From assembly GCA_973895155.1 (NCBI GenBank), contig OZ316894.1:19034001-19098000 (forward strand): a stretch of DNA of 64,000 nucleotides, read 5' to 3'. Each line of letters opens with the position of its first letter. Position 1 is the first letter of the stretch. The DNA comes from Marsupella aquatica (lineage: Eukaryota; Marchantiophyta). The notes beneath the pieces were generated by a model that had not been told where the DNA came from, did not search any database, and was given only the letters and a program-made list of their open reading frames with translations. The position numbers were made by a program, and so were the translations under genes. Positions 46,552 through 57,774 of the stretch are shown piece by piece.

Positions 46552-46908
46552 CATTCGAATTACAGCCATCGAAGATAATGTGGATCGACGATGTCTGACA
46601 GTCATGTTCGAGTGTTGGCCATGGAGCTCCGGTTGGCATCTTGTTCATCACTCTCAAGCCTTTCAACTTCATCGCTCTCCTGATCATGAGTCCAAAGGGG
46701 GCAGGATACCGAAAAAAGGCTCACGAGCAATTCGAATTACAGGTTCTCGGCTCCTCGGCTCCTCGGCTCCTCGCCATCCATATGTCGATGCCGTCTGACA
46801 GTCATGTTGGACATTGAGCTACGGTTGGCATCTTGTTCATCACTCTCAACGCCATCCCTCTCCAGAGTCCACTCCCGAGGGTAGGATTCCGAAGAGTCTC
46901 ACGAGCAA
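46552..46908. repeat. Two-copy ~178-bp tandem duplication
   Basis: Copies at about 46552-46728 and 46731-46908 share attcgaattacag, tctgacagtcatgtt, cggttggcatcttgttcatc, gag-tcc and cacgagcaa. The second copy holds a (ggctcctc)n run at 46746-46773. Confidence 0.8.
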
Positions 46909-47094
46909 ACTTGTAGAAGTCCGTTGTCCTTGCATTCCAATTTGAAGATCGTGATCCTTTCCTTGGGCTCACAATTAATGGAACAATAACATTTTGTCCC
47001 GGTCCTGGAATTGCGCCATGTGCGTAACGATGTGCTCAATTCCATGCGGATACCATTCTCGAACTGAGGTCAGCAGTAATGGCGACCACCACCA

Positions 47095-47640
47095 CAACAT
47101 TTGGGGGCCCAATGTTTCACTGTAGCGAGTCACACTCGAGGCGTGCAGAACATGGGAGGGTGGGAAAACAGTTGTGTCGAGGGTTCCATGGAAGGGGCAG
47201 TGGGCAGGGTAGTTTTTAACCTTGGGTTTTTCTTTCTTGCAAGGGTGGCTAATGGAACCTTGCCTAATGGGGTCTGTGGCTAGGTGGAAAACAGGCTCAT
47301 GGAAGACAAAAGAACCTAGCTAATTTTTGCCAAATGTGGCAAGGATTTTTCAAAGAGGTGGAGTTTGATGGATTTTTTCCACTGTAGAAATGATGGTAGT
47401 GGGTGCACCTGGAAACAATTCTGGAGGTTAGAACTGGCTTATAACATGGCAACCGCAATAGTTGGGGGCCAATGTAAGGTGTGCTGAAAAGGGAAGGGAA
47501 CAAGAGTTGTGTCTGGATTCCATGGCATGGGTATAGACTGGGTACCCGTAGAAACCATTCCAGAGGTCACAAAATGGCTCATAACATGGCAAACACAAAA
47601 TTTTGGGGGTCCAACAGGAGGACTCAAAGGTCAAGCCACT
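47095..47640. repeat. Diverged multi-copy direct repeat
   Basis: The blocks ataacatggcaa-c--aa followed by ttgggggc/tcca and g-ttgtgtc-g--ttccatgg recur at about 47095-47200, 47440-47530 and 47580-47640. gaaac-attc-ggaggt also repeats. ORFs on both strands here arise from the repeats. Confidence 0.6.
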
Positions 47641-48970
47641 TTAAGTTTTGGGAGGTATGTGGTAGCCTCAGAACCAGGCTAATGGCTCACCAGGTTGAAT
47701 CAAATATGAGAGACGTTTGTGATGTAAGTACATACTTAGTACTTCATAGCATACAATATTGGACCCCCAAGCAACGAAGCAACTGTACTGAAAATAACCT
47801 AATATGGGCCGGGTTACACCTGCTCCACAGCAAACTTGCTATAGCACCTCCTTTCACCCTTTCTCTTGGACAGTGAACCTTCAAGTGTGAGCACAAGTTT
47901 GTGTTCCCCTTGGATATACCCCCTCCCATGGTCTATGAGAACCTAACAAGACAACCATCAAGGTCTAATGTTGTCCATTGTTGAACAATCATAGGATAAG
48001 AACATGAAGAGTGAAGAGGGAACATGATGGTGTTGTGCGCAAATGTTCAATGTTGGGCCTCATCCAGTTAACCTTTTGTGTTGGCCCCATCAAGCAACTA
48101 TCAAGTTCAAAGTGGTGGTTCCCCATTGCAATTTGCAAATTGCACTTTTGAATGAATTTGGATAATACAGTATAGCATGACTTCCTACTTAGTTCCAAAA
48201 ACTATTGTAAGACATACAACTTTTACACTAGCCATGCACATTCATTTGACATCAACAATTGGTGGGAACAAAAAGAAGGTCATTTAGCTTCCCACCTCAG
48301 CAATGGTATGTTTCTGCCCCTCATAGCTAGAGTCACGCCTGGAGTCACACTCTACAGGCTTCCTTCTAGACCATAGAGTAGCCTCCCACTCTTTGAAACT
48401 AGGTGAGGACAAAAAAGACCTTGAACAAAATAAACTCCCTATTGTCAACCCTTCAGGTTCAAATGTTGTTAAATGACTTGTCCCAAATACCTCCCTGTTT
48501 TCCACCTGTACCCCCTCACCTGTAGCTGTGGCCCAGAGTCAAGGTCTAGGGCTTCTATCTAGACAATAGGCCATGCCAGTATCTTTCCATAGTGGTTATA
48601 TACTTAGATCACACTACCAACATTTCAAATAAATTCTTATTCATTCAATCATTCAACTAAGTTGGTGACTACCTGATGTCTGTCACCAATTCGCTGGTAG
48701 AGTCCAAACTGGTCCTTCTAAGAAACATAGCCTTAGGTACATCTCTTCAGGTTACTCTAATCTTCAAAGAAGGGAAATAGATCAGTCAATTTCTGCTACT
48801 CTAATTTTCAGGTGTTTAAGCTTTGGAATCCTGCTGTTCCTGCAAAGAGCGACAGAGTAAAGATTCCACCTGTCACTCTGGAATTGTGTTCTCTCTTCTT
48901 TTCTTCTTAGAAACTAGGTTTTTCTAGACTGCCACCTCTTTTGGTGAACTTGACTAGCAACCTTAATAGA
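47641..48970. other. Intergenic stretch, nothing recognised
   Basis: Only short open frames without domains. No RNA gene seen. Confidence 0.4.
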
Positions 48971-49166
48971 CAAGAAAAGACTTAACAGGACCCCTTTGGC
49001 ATCTCCTGGACTTAACCAGACCGTTGTGAATAAGATCCCATCAAGGCCTGGGCAAGATGGGCAGTCACAAGGGGTCCTGTTAAGTCTTCATGGCATCTTG
49101 CTGGGTTGTTAAGTCTAGGAGATGCCAGAGAGGAGATGCCAGAGGGTCCTGTTAAATCTTTTCTTG
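48971..49166. mobile_element. Foldback (MITE-like) element, ~196 bp
   Basis: The left end caagaaaagacttaacagga, then ggcatctcctggacttaac, is mirrored at the right by gttaagtctaggagatgcc, then ggtcctgttaaatctttt and cttg. The right arm carries an extra tandem aggagatgccagag. A further inverted half-copy (ggggtcctgttaagtct) lies near 49075. It has long imperfect terminal inverted repeats and no coding capacity. Confidence 0.6.
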
Positions 49167-50490
49167 CTTTATAGATGAACTATTACAGCCCCACTTCTTT
49201 CTGCCATGGATTAAGTGATTTGAAGATGGTCAACCTTAGAAGATCCTATGGCCCTGAGATTGCCACATTGGAAAATCTAACAGTTCACATCACCCTCTGA
49301 GCAGGGTTTGAGGGGGGGCACCTACTGTGGGGGCAGAGGAGGGCAACCAGGAAATAGGGAGACAATAGAGGGTGGGGTGGAACATGCAGGTAAGGCAGAA
49401 CCCGCACTAAAGGACCAGTCTTGGGGGTGTGTGAATGTGACCTAAGGAGAATGGAAACCATCAAAATTGTTCAATGTGAAATCTCAGCGCCATCTCTCTT
49501 GTGTGCTAATTGGGTCTGTGGCAAGGTGGGAAACTGGCGAATCAAAGACAAAATGCCAGGCTAGTTTTTGTGAAAATTGACAAACTTTTCTGTTAGGAGA
49601 GGGGGGGGGGGGTTTTGCTACTAAAATTGCTGCCAATACAAATATCCATAACTCTTGTAATTGTTTTGGTGCAATATCTATAAAAAAAGCTCTTAAGATT
49701 TAATCTATCAGTAAAGTTGCTTAGCCAGACATGACTGGTGGCTTGTCTTAACAAAGAGTGGCACTAAATGAAGGACACAGCACAAACAAAAAATTTGCGC
49801 AAAAACATTTTTGGCAACCAAACCCATGTTATTTTTTCCAAAAGCAAGCACCAACACGTGTAAAAGTAGTGAGTTTACTGAAAGGTGTGTTGAGGCTTCA
49901 CTTTCTATCAAATTGGATTCCCAAAGGAGGAAAAAGGTAAGGGTGAGGCAAGCACAACTCTCCTGAAACGCGTCCAAAATTAGGTTTGAGACTCAATGCC
50001 ATTTGTGAAAACATTTCCAATACTCACAACGGCAGATGGGTTTTAGGGTGATGAGTGAAGTGCACGCCATGATTTGATCTTGAACCCATGCCATGGCACA
50101 ACTGCTCGTTGTACTATTGCAGACTTGCAGTCGCCAAAAAACCCAAAAGGGGAAAAGGTGCGGAAGTACTCGAGAGACTTCAGCATGGTCTGCTCTGAGA
50201 GAAGGTGTAAAGTTCTTCAACGCCAAAGCCCACCAAAACCGTCCTGACGATATCATGATTAGTCCTTCCCCTTCGCTCACTAATGTCAAGAGTCTTTCCC
50301 ACTTTTCTCATCAATAATGTGGAGAGTGAGTAGCCTCATTATTACTTTTTCGTATTTTTAACCCCTGGCATGATTCTGATCAGGCACCTCCATTCTCGTG
50401 TATGTTCTGCAGCGCATAGGGTCCAATAATTGACCGTGATTACTTATTATTAGCACTGATCGCTTCCAGAGAAAGAAAGCCCAGAAACGC

Positions 50491-50528
<38 letters not shown>

Positions 50529-52230
50529 AAAGTAATAATGAACCAGAGTCCCCACTAACCTCTCCCCGCCCCCACCCCCTTGGCCGCCCCCCAATCTACA
50601 GAATTCAATCTAGGGTGGAAGACTTTAGCTTGGACTTTCAGTCGAGTACTCGAGTGTGATTTGTTGGCCACATAGGCCGGTGATCAGCTTTGTGGGATGC
50701 GGAGAAACTAACAAGACGTGATATCCACCAGCCCATCATCCTCTCAATTCCAAGTTTAACTACTTCATCAAGCAAGCAAGCGTGGGCTTCAATTGGGCAT
50801 GTATGATGTGTGTGACCTGGCTGGCACCCCAAACTTTTGGATGTGGCTAAGTAGTATACGCTCATTCTTATTATTGGAGCATCTCCAAATGTTAGTGGAT
50901 TTGGTGACTGGAAAGAGTAAATGCACAGTTTCACGACACCCTTTTATTCTTGTTACCTTATTAAAATAATTTAGAGTGCTTAAGAAACGGTCAACAGAAT
51001 TTTGTGATGTAAATTTTAAGAGTATTTTAAGTATGTTGATGTAACCACTGATTTTCAGTATTGTATTTTCAAGTTTAGAAGTGAAACAGGAGAAGAATAT
51101 TTGCTGTCGAATTATTTCCTGGAATAAAAGTAATCAAGATAGTTAGTGCAGGTCCTGCAAAAACCTTGATGGCACTAGGGTATCGTCAAGGGTATTATAA
51201 GATAACAGTCATGGTCAAATGAAACTCAACCCCAACCCTTAGTTATTAGATAATTTCTTCCACACTAGAAATTGACTTCACACCACCATATTATCCCAAT
51301 GATGAACCCAGTGGAAAGTCAAACGTCCAGTCTCTAAAACACAGGTCCACTAACCAAACAACCCAGCCCCGAAAAAAGGATAGCATAGAATGAATGGGTT
51401 GGATATGACTTTTGTATTTTAGTGATTGGGCTTGGTTAACAACTCAGTTACCGTAAGGTTGTCCAATAAGGGCTGGAGATGCTCTTAGCAATATGACTTA
51501 GGTGACTTTACAAGACATGGGGCACTTGTGACTTTCCATCCAAAGGGAACTGGACGGCCACCCTAAAACTGTGATGTTTCATGACTTCATTCAGAGCAGA
51601 GTTGCAAATAAATGGTAATTGTGATTGATTCTCTTAGTTTGTGGTAAAGGAGGCTTTCTGTGAGAAAGAAAGTGTGGAGGAGGATATGCACACTTTACTA
51701 TTGACTGAGTCCCTACACTCTATCTTGATCCTTTTGATTTTTTCCTATCAGTTGTTCTTGCCCAGGGATAAAGCCTCTTAACCAAAATTACCTCCACACA
51801 TCCCCTGCTCATGATTCAAAGAGAAAACAAGGGGATTGCTGGAAGCAGATTACCCAGAAGCCTGCTTGCTCTTTTAGCCTATTAACCAGATCTAGATTAA
51901 TCAAATTTGCATCTCTTAATCTGGCGCAAGATTGGGAGATCTTATGATTCAAAATTAGTGTGGCAGGCCACGATGGCTGATAAATGCTAGCTGTAGTAGG
52001 CAGTAGAACTCCCATGTAAACAACAGGAAAACAAATTTGTGTGTGGGAGGCTTGTATAATCTGGGCAAAGTGCTTGTTTCATAAGCTTTGGCATAGATTG
52101 TTGTAGATCAAAGTCACTGTTCAAACATTCTGCTACTATAGATGACATAAATAAGGCTTATTGTTTGGCGGGTTGTTTGGTACTACTGTAATAAACAAAA
52201 GCCACTGCTATATGTTGTATGTGAGGGATA
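49167..52230. other. Intergenic stretch, simple repeats only
   Basis: Contains a G run (about 49600-49612) and a CT microsatellite (50494-50526). The minus-strand ORF crossing the CT run is an artefact. Nothing else is recognised. Confidence 0.45.
50494..50526. repeat. (CT)n microsatellite
   Basis: About 33 bp of uninterrupted CT in non-coding sequence. Confidence 0.95.
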
Positions 52231-52397
52231 TGCTTAGTAGACCCCCTTCTGGAAAAAGTTTGCTTAATCGACCCCCTTGATACTTTTCCCCAATCTAGAC
52301 CGTTGATGGACCTTTTGATCTCAGATCTGGACTCTTGATACACCTCAGAGGGTCTATCAAGTAACAAGTTTCATTTGGGGGTCGATCAAGCAAATGC
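52230..52397. mobile_element. Possible small foldback element
   Basis: tttgcttaatcgacccccttg (from ~52258) is matched in inverted orientation by gggggtcgatcaagcaaat (~52376-52394). A further direct copy of the motif (gcttagtagacccccttctgg) lies at ~52230. Total size and lack of coding sequence fit a MITE. Confidence 0.5.
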
Positions 52398-54034
52398 CTC
52401 GTTGTATGTAGTAGCACTCAGTGGAGAATCAAAACATTTTTTGTTACCCTTCTCAACAAAGAGTTTGGTTCCATGGCCCCCTCCTCATCAGGTTGCCCTT
52501 TTGTGCTGGAAGGTCTTGCTATTGCTCCATACCATCAACATTGATGGCTTTTAATCCAATGACTGCTTTGGCTGACTTGTATAGTAAAGTCACTCAATAT
52601 ATACCAACTGATAACTCAACCCCATTCCAACCTCAGCCTAAGGTCATGAGAAACTGTCATATTTTCAATGCTTGTCAACAACTAATAACATTACAAAACA
52701 GTTCCTTGTAGCCAAGCAACAATTCCCCACCCAAATGTGAATTGCACAAAGAAGCATCATAGTCCAGATACATTTTCTCACCCTTTGTTGCTTGCTTCCC
52801 CTCAATTCTTTGTCATTAAAACATGAGGTTGGTCAAGTCTTGAGCCAACAGTCATAGTTGAAGACATGTCTTGCATGTAATTGGCTCTAAAATATTGACC
52901 CTTAAAACGCCATCAAGGCTTTCCGGGGGAAAGCCTTGAACTCTGGACCACAGGATCGTCTTGTCTTCATTTTTCATAGATTGAGAGTGGAAGGGCTGGA
53001 ATGTATGTGGACCCTGGCCTCAGATTTCCACTTAAGAAGCCATCAAGTCTGGCAGATGAGGCATTTCAGGCACAATTTTCTCTTGAGTAATTTACTGCCA
53101 GAACATAGGTTAGGTCTCACATACATGATGCAGGACATCTCTAGGTCTTCTTTCTTTGCCTTCTTGATAATTCAAGTGTGATCTAAAGGCTCCTATACTT
53201 GAATGAGTGGATCCGGATATCCAAACATGAAAGTATATACACAAGGAGGAAACACAATATTTTATTTCCAGATATTTATTGATATCATAGAGGTGCTCTA
53301 TTGTTGTTCTCTATGAAATCCTAGGGCTGCCCAACTTTTTGAGCATGCTTGCAAGATGGTTCCAGGCTTGAATGTGTCTATTCAAGTTTATGAAGTTTTC
53401 ACAAAGCTTAGTGTGGCTTTAATGAATGTGTCCAATGAGGTGTTGAGTACAAAAACCCTAGGGGTATGGATATGGTAGACTTGCCTTCAATGATGTCAAG
53501 AAGTGACTTCAAAAGAGTCTTGCAATTGGACTCAAAAGCAGGTGTAACTAAACTTGTAGTTGCTTCTGTGTTTCTCAATGATTATTGATCTGGCTTAAAT
53601 ATTTTAGTAATAAATCGCAATGAGAAACTAGAGTTGGGGTCTAGGCTTATTGAGTGAAGCCTCTAGACCAGGCCCCACCAAAATTTAAGTGTATGGAAAG
53701 GACAATGGGATGGTATGTATGATAGAATGATGATCATGCATGATTTGTCATGATCACATTCAAAGAATGGGCATTCAGACTCGTCCCCATAATCAGTAGT
53801 ATGTTGCATATGCACTCAAGGAGTAGGTAGTACAGTATGGGTTTTCCATGGTGGATCCCCTGCCCCAGAACAGCCTCCTCCTAATTTGGATTTAGGAATA
53901 GATATGGCAATGTTTGTTGGTATTACTATATCTTGCCGGGGAAGGGACTGGAAACCTCACTCTAGGCAAGGAACTGCACTACCAGATGCTAATGTTGGGC
54001 ACCAATCATTTTATACATTCATGTTTGAACACTG
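52398..54034. other. Intergenic stretch, nothing recognised
   Basis: No domain-bearing ORF, RNA gene or strong repeat. Confidence 0.4.
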
Positions 54035-54086
54035 TCCCCCGTAATAGTCAAAATTACTAACTTGCCTACAAAAATAGATCGAAGGC
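54035..54086. repeat. Solo end related to the 61-kb foldback element
   Basis: tgtcccccgtaatagtcaaaattactaactt then cctacaaaaat resembles the left terminus of the 61.2-kb foldback element (accccaaactgacctaaattactaacat then cccgcaaaaat). It seems to be one isolated end of the same family. Confidence 0.4.
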
Positions 54087-54795
54087 GGAACCTTTCACAG
54101 GCACAAACATCTGAAGGGAAGGACCGAAACATCCGCATGGAGTCCCCACACATGACAGTGGGTCACTTTCTGCAGGGACCGTGTTCATCTAAAATGCTTA
54201 AATAGACCATGTCACAAAAGTGAGCACTGTAGAAAATGTTTAAAACTCAAAGTATAGTTCTGTCCTAACAAATCAGTCCTATCCCAATTAACTGATTTGT
54301 ATTGTGTCTCCTCAGTCCTGCTATCAACCCTTTCTTTGCCCTTTGCCCCTTGTCCAGCCTGACAGGAGCTTGTTTATTTTGTGCCTGGACCTATTTACAT
54401 CCCACTTCCTGACATCCTGCCCTCACCCTGCCCCCTGGTTGCACTGTTGACCTCGCCGCTGACTTGGACTGTGATCCCAATACACCCCCACAGTGGCCCT
54501 CTCTGGCCCCCTCTACAACTAGACTTTGGAGGACACCCTCCCCGCCTTCACGAATGCTTGGCTCTGCCTTGCCGGCCATCACCCTACAGTGTTATGAAGT
54601 TTGTTGTCAATGTCAGAACGCCATAGATCCTACCTGCCAAAAGACTTTGCATCATTCCTCCTGAAAGCAAAGAGCAGCCACACTTACCAGAAGTTTTCAA
54701 GTTGTCATTGGAATCACAAATATAATTGATGAACTCTCTATATACTTGCCCCTCTAAAATTTGTTACTGAAAACTAGGCCAATACCTGAGTGTTG
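54087..54795. other. Intergenic stretch, nothing recognised
   Basis: Pro/Leu-rich short ORFs around 54380-54660 come from a C-rich patch. No family is recognised. Confidence 0.4.
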
Positions 54796-55086
54796 CACAA
54801 AAGATGTTGAGGTGAGAAAAGATGTTGAAGTGAAGAAAAGATGTTGAGATGAAAAAAGTTTTCATGAGAGAAAAAGTTGTCAAGGTGAGGAAAAGAAGTG
54901 GAGTAGAGAAAACATGGCGAGGTGGGAGATGAGGAACAGGTGTTGAGAAAATCTGCGGCGAGGTGAGACAAAGATGCAAAGATGAGGAAAAGATGTTCAA
55001 GAGAGAAAATATGTTAAGGAGAGATAAATATGTCAAGATTAGAAAAATATGTCAAGAAGAGAAAAGATGTCAAGGTGAGACAAAAA
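54796..55086. repeat. Purine-rich minisatellite, ~18-21-bp unit
   Basis: About 14-15 degenerate copies of aaaagatgttgaggtgag occur in tandem on the + strand, decaying towards atatgtcaagatt at the right. The minus-strand ORF reading repeated HLNIFS-like peptides is a by-product. Confidence 0.85.
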
Positions 55087-57127
55087 AATTATATATATAA
55101 CTGATTTGCAATGTAGTTCTTGAGGCATGTTATGTGTGATCTTAACCATGTTGATGTTGTGTCGTATTCAATAACCCTTGCGTTGCACATAGACAATGGA
55201 GACCCAACATAACGGTCACCGTATCATAGAGTCCAAACACAATCAACTGACAGGAACAAATATGGTATTTTTCATTTAAATTTTTTTAGAGAAATGAATA
55301 GTTTGTATATTTTGCTATATTCAATAGTTTTTTAAAAAATCAATTGTTTAAAATTCAAATATTTTAAATATAAATGAACTTAATTAATTTTGACCTCATT
55401 ATTTTTATCTCAGGCAGGTGAAGGCATGCGGCAGCTTGGGTAGACATTTATTTTAGATGGAGTATATGGATAGATCTGATGGTGTAAAAAAACAATATTT
55501 TGATGAATGGTCATGATTGGTTCATGTTTTTTCTTCTTGCTTGGTAAATAGTCCACTTCAAACATAATTCACTTTTGACTCATTCCTTCCATTTTTTCAG
55601 GTTTTATTTCACTCAAAAAAGCATGTTAAATTTGAATGATGACCACTGCATTTTCTGGCACAACCTTGTATTATAACTTTTGATTCTTGAAACTCAAATT
55701 TTTTGTCGCTCAAACTACTCAAATATTGCATTGTATGTTAAAGTAAGGTGTATATTGGACACCCGTGGAAGCTCCACCAGCCTGTTTGACCTAATTTGAA
55801 CGCATATCAAGTATTTCTTTCACTCAAGAGGAATGAAAACTTACCACTTGTACGTTTTGAATGACTTTGATACTTAATAAAGATGTTAAACTACCAAAAT
55901 CTTCTCATATTGCAAAATCTGAGCTCAAACAGCTGTCATGGAAAGCTATTCAATTGGAAAAAGGTACTCCATAGGGACTTCAAAGTGCATAATCTGGTAT
56001 TTGGTCAAGCATAGCCCTATGATAATGATGTTTCAGTTGTCCAACCTCATATTTTGCTTACTCTCCAACAAATACTCCATTGCAACCAGCTTACTTTCCT
56101 TCCTAAGACTTCCCACCTAAGTCTTCCCTTTTCTCCATAACCTTCTAAAAACTTTTGAAAGATTGAAAGTGGCGCAGGTCTTTACAGCTGCAATGAAAGG
56201 TACCATTTGATGCCACGTGAGGTTACACCTAAAGCAAAATTGATCCAAGCAGATCACTCAATTAGTTTGTGGACCCTGACTACTGCCAATTAGTTCGCAG
56301 CTTAGAAGAAATCTTGTTGAACATTTTGACCTCCGATGCTCTCTAATTGGACAACCCAGAAAGTGATCCCATCAAAAATTCCACCCATCCACGCAACAGC
56401 AGCAGCTCACTCGGATTCCAGAACATAGCCTACATCAAGACTGATTCTATGTAACCTCCATCTCCACTCCTTTTCTCCACTGGCTGCCTCGATACGCTAA
56501 TGACACCAGATTGACCACTGACCAGACCACGATGCTCTGACTGAATTCTACTTGATCGGGCTCTACACAGTGTCTGTCTTCTCTCTCTCCCTCTCAATCA
56601 ATCTCTCAATCATTGTCTAATTATGAACACAACCCAAACATTCCAATACAAGAATGTCATTTCGCAATTCTTTTTTTTCATTCCTTCAAATATTTTATTG
56701 TCCGTAACTTAAAAGTTTGAGTCCAAATGGCCCTCAACCCATTTCTCAAACTTATAAGAACCAAATGGGTTGAGGGCCCATGATCTCGTTGGTAATGAAA
56801 AAATCTGCCAATGTTAGATTCATTCTCAATGTTATGATTTTCTAAAATGCCTCTCAAGTGTTTAGCACAAAAGGTTCATTGAGAGAAGAGTGAGATCATG
56901 ATTTTCCGAATTTCTGTTGGTTTTGAATGAGCATCACATTGGTACATTGTAATTAGGTGATTATTCCAAAAAAGAGAGTTAAAGTATCAAAATCATAAAT
57001 TTTAAAAAAATTTAAGTTTTTTATAAGATCCTTGAAGCAAAATTAAGTTAGTATAAGCTCAAATGGGTAAGGATATCATTGGAAGACGTCAAGGCCACTC
57101 TGGTTTTCACATATTAGACGTAAAGAC
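55087..57127. other. AT-rich intergenic stretch
   Basis: Strongly AT-rich (especially 55260-55400 and 56640-57060). No gene recognised. Confidence 0.45.
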
Positions 57128-57420
57128 GGCAAGAAGTTGAAAGGAGCTTAAAAAATGAGGTGACGGCCTGGACGGCCTCCTCACAAAGACGGCGCCGGCT
57201 TGGACGGCTTCTACACAGGGACGGCCGGGACGGCACCCATTTTTTGCCAAGGACAGCCGACTCCTTCCGCGCCGGCCCGCATAAAAAACTTGAGGACGTC
57301 TTGGACGGCCTCCACGTAGGGACGTCCGGGACGTCCACCCCGCCACAACCTAATGTGACGTTCGCGCCGGCCCAAACCTTTTTCTCCATTTTTCTTTGAG
57401 GGACGTCCATGGCGGCCGGC
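57128..57420. promoter_or_regulatory. CpG-rich GACGGCC/GACGTCC repeat block before the gag-like gene
   Basis: More than a dozen GACGGC or GACGTCC heptamer-like units occur in ~290 bp of GC-rich sequence embedded in AT-rich DNA, with gcgccggc dyads. GACGTC is a palindromic CRE/bZIP-type core. The block lies 350 bp upstream of the ATG at 57775. It could be an element promoter/LTR part or merely a degenerate tandem repeat. ORFs on both strands are shadows. Confidence 0.4.
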
Positions 57421-57774
57421 AGTAGGGCGAGAGCTTCGACCCTCAGTGCTCACTCGATAGACCACCATTCGAGCTCATTTCAACTGCTATAGGAGCGCAG
57501 CTGCCTAGAGAATGTTCACCCCGATTCTGAACTGCCATTGATGAGACATTGAGGAGTATTGGCTCATCAATGCTCTCTGATTTCTTGGAATTGAAGAAAT
57601 TGCAATTTCGAGAGCTTCGCCTGATCAGAGCTCCTTCATTTATATCTCTTTTCAGTTCATTCCTTCTCCCATAGTAGCGCAGCTACCTTAGATCCCTGAG
57701 ATTTCATTCTTGAGCCTCCATGCTTAACCGTTTTTAGGAGGAGAGCTCTAGAGCCTTTTCAGATTTTTGGAGCT

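Noticed and set aside
54764-55036. Minus-strand ORF with repeated HLNIFS-like peptides
   Set aside because: By-product of the purine-rich minisatellite.
57107-57468. Four overlapping ORFs rich in Arg/Gly/Pro
   Set aside because: Shadows of the CpG-rich heptamer repeats; no start context, codon bias or family.
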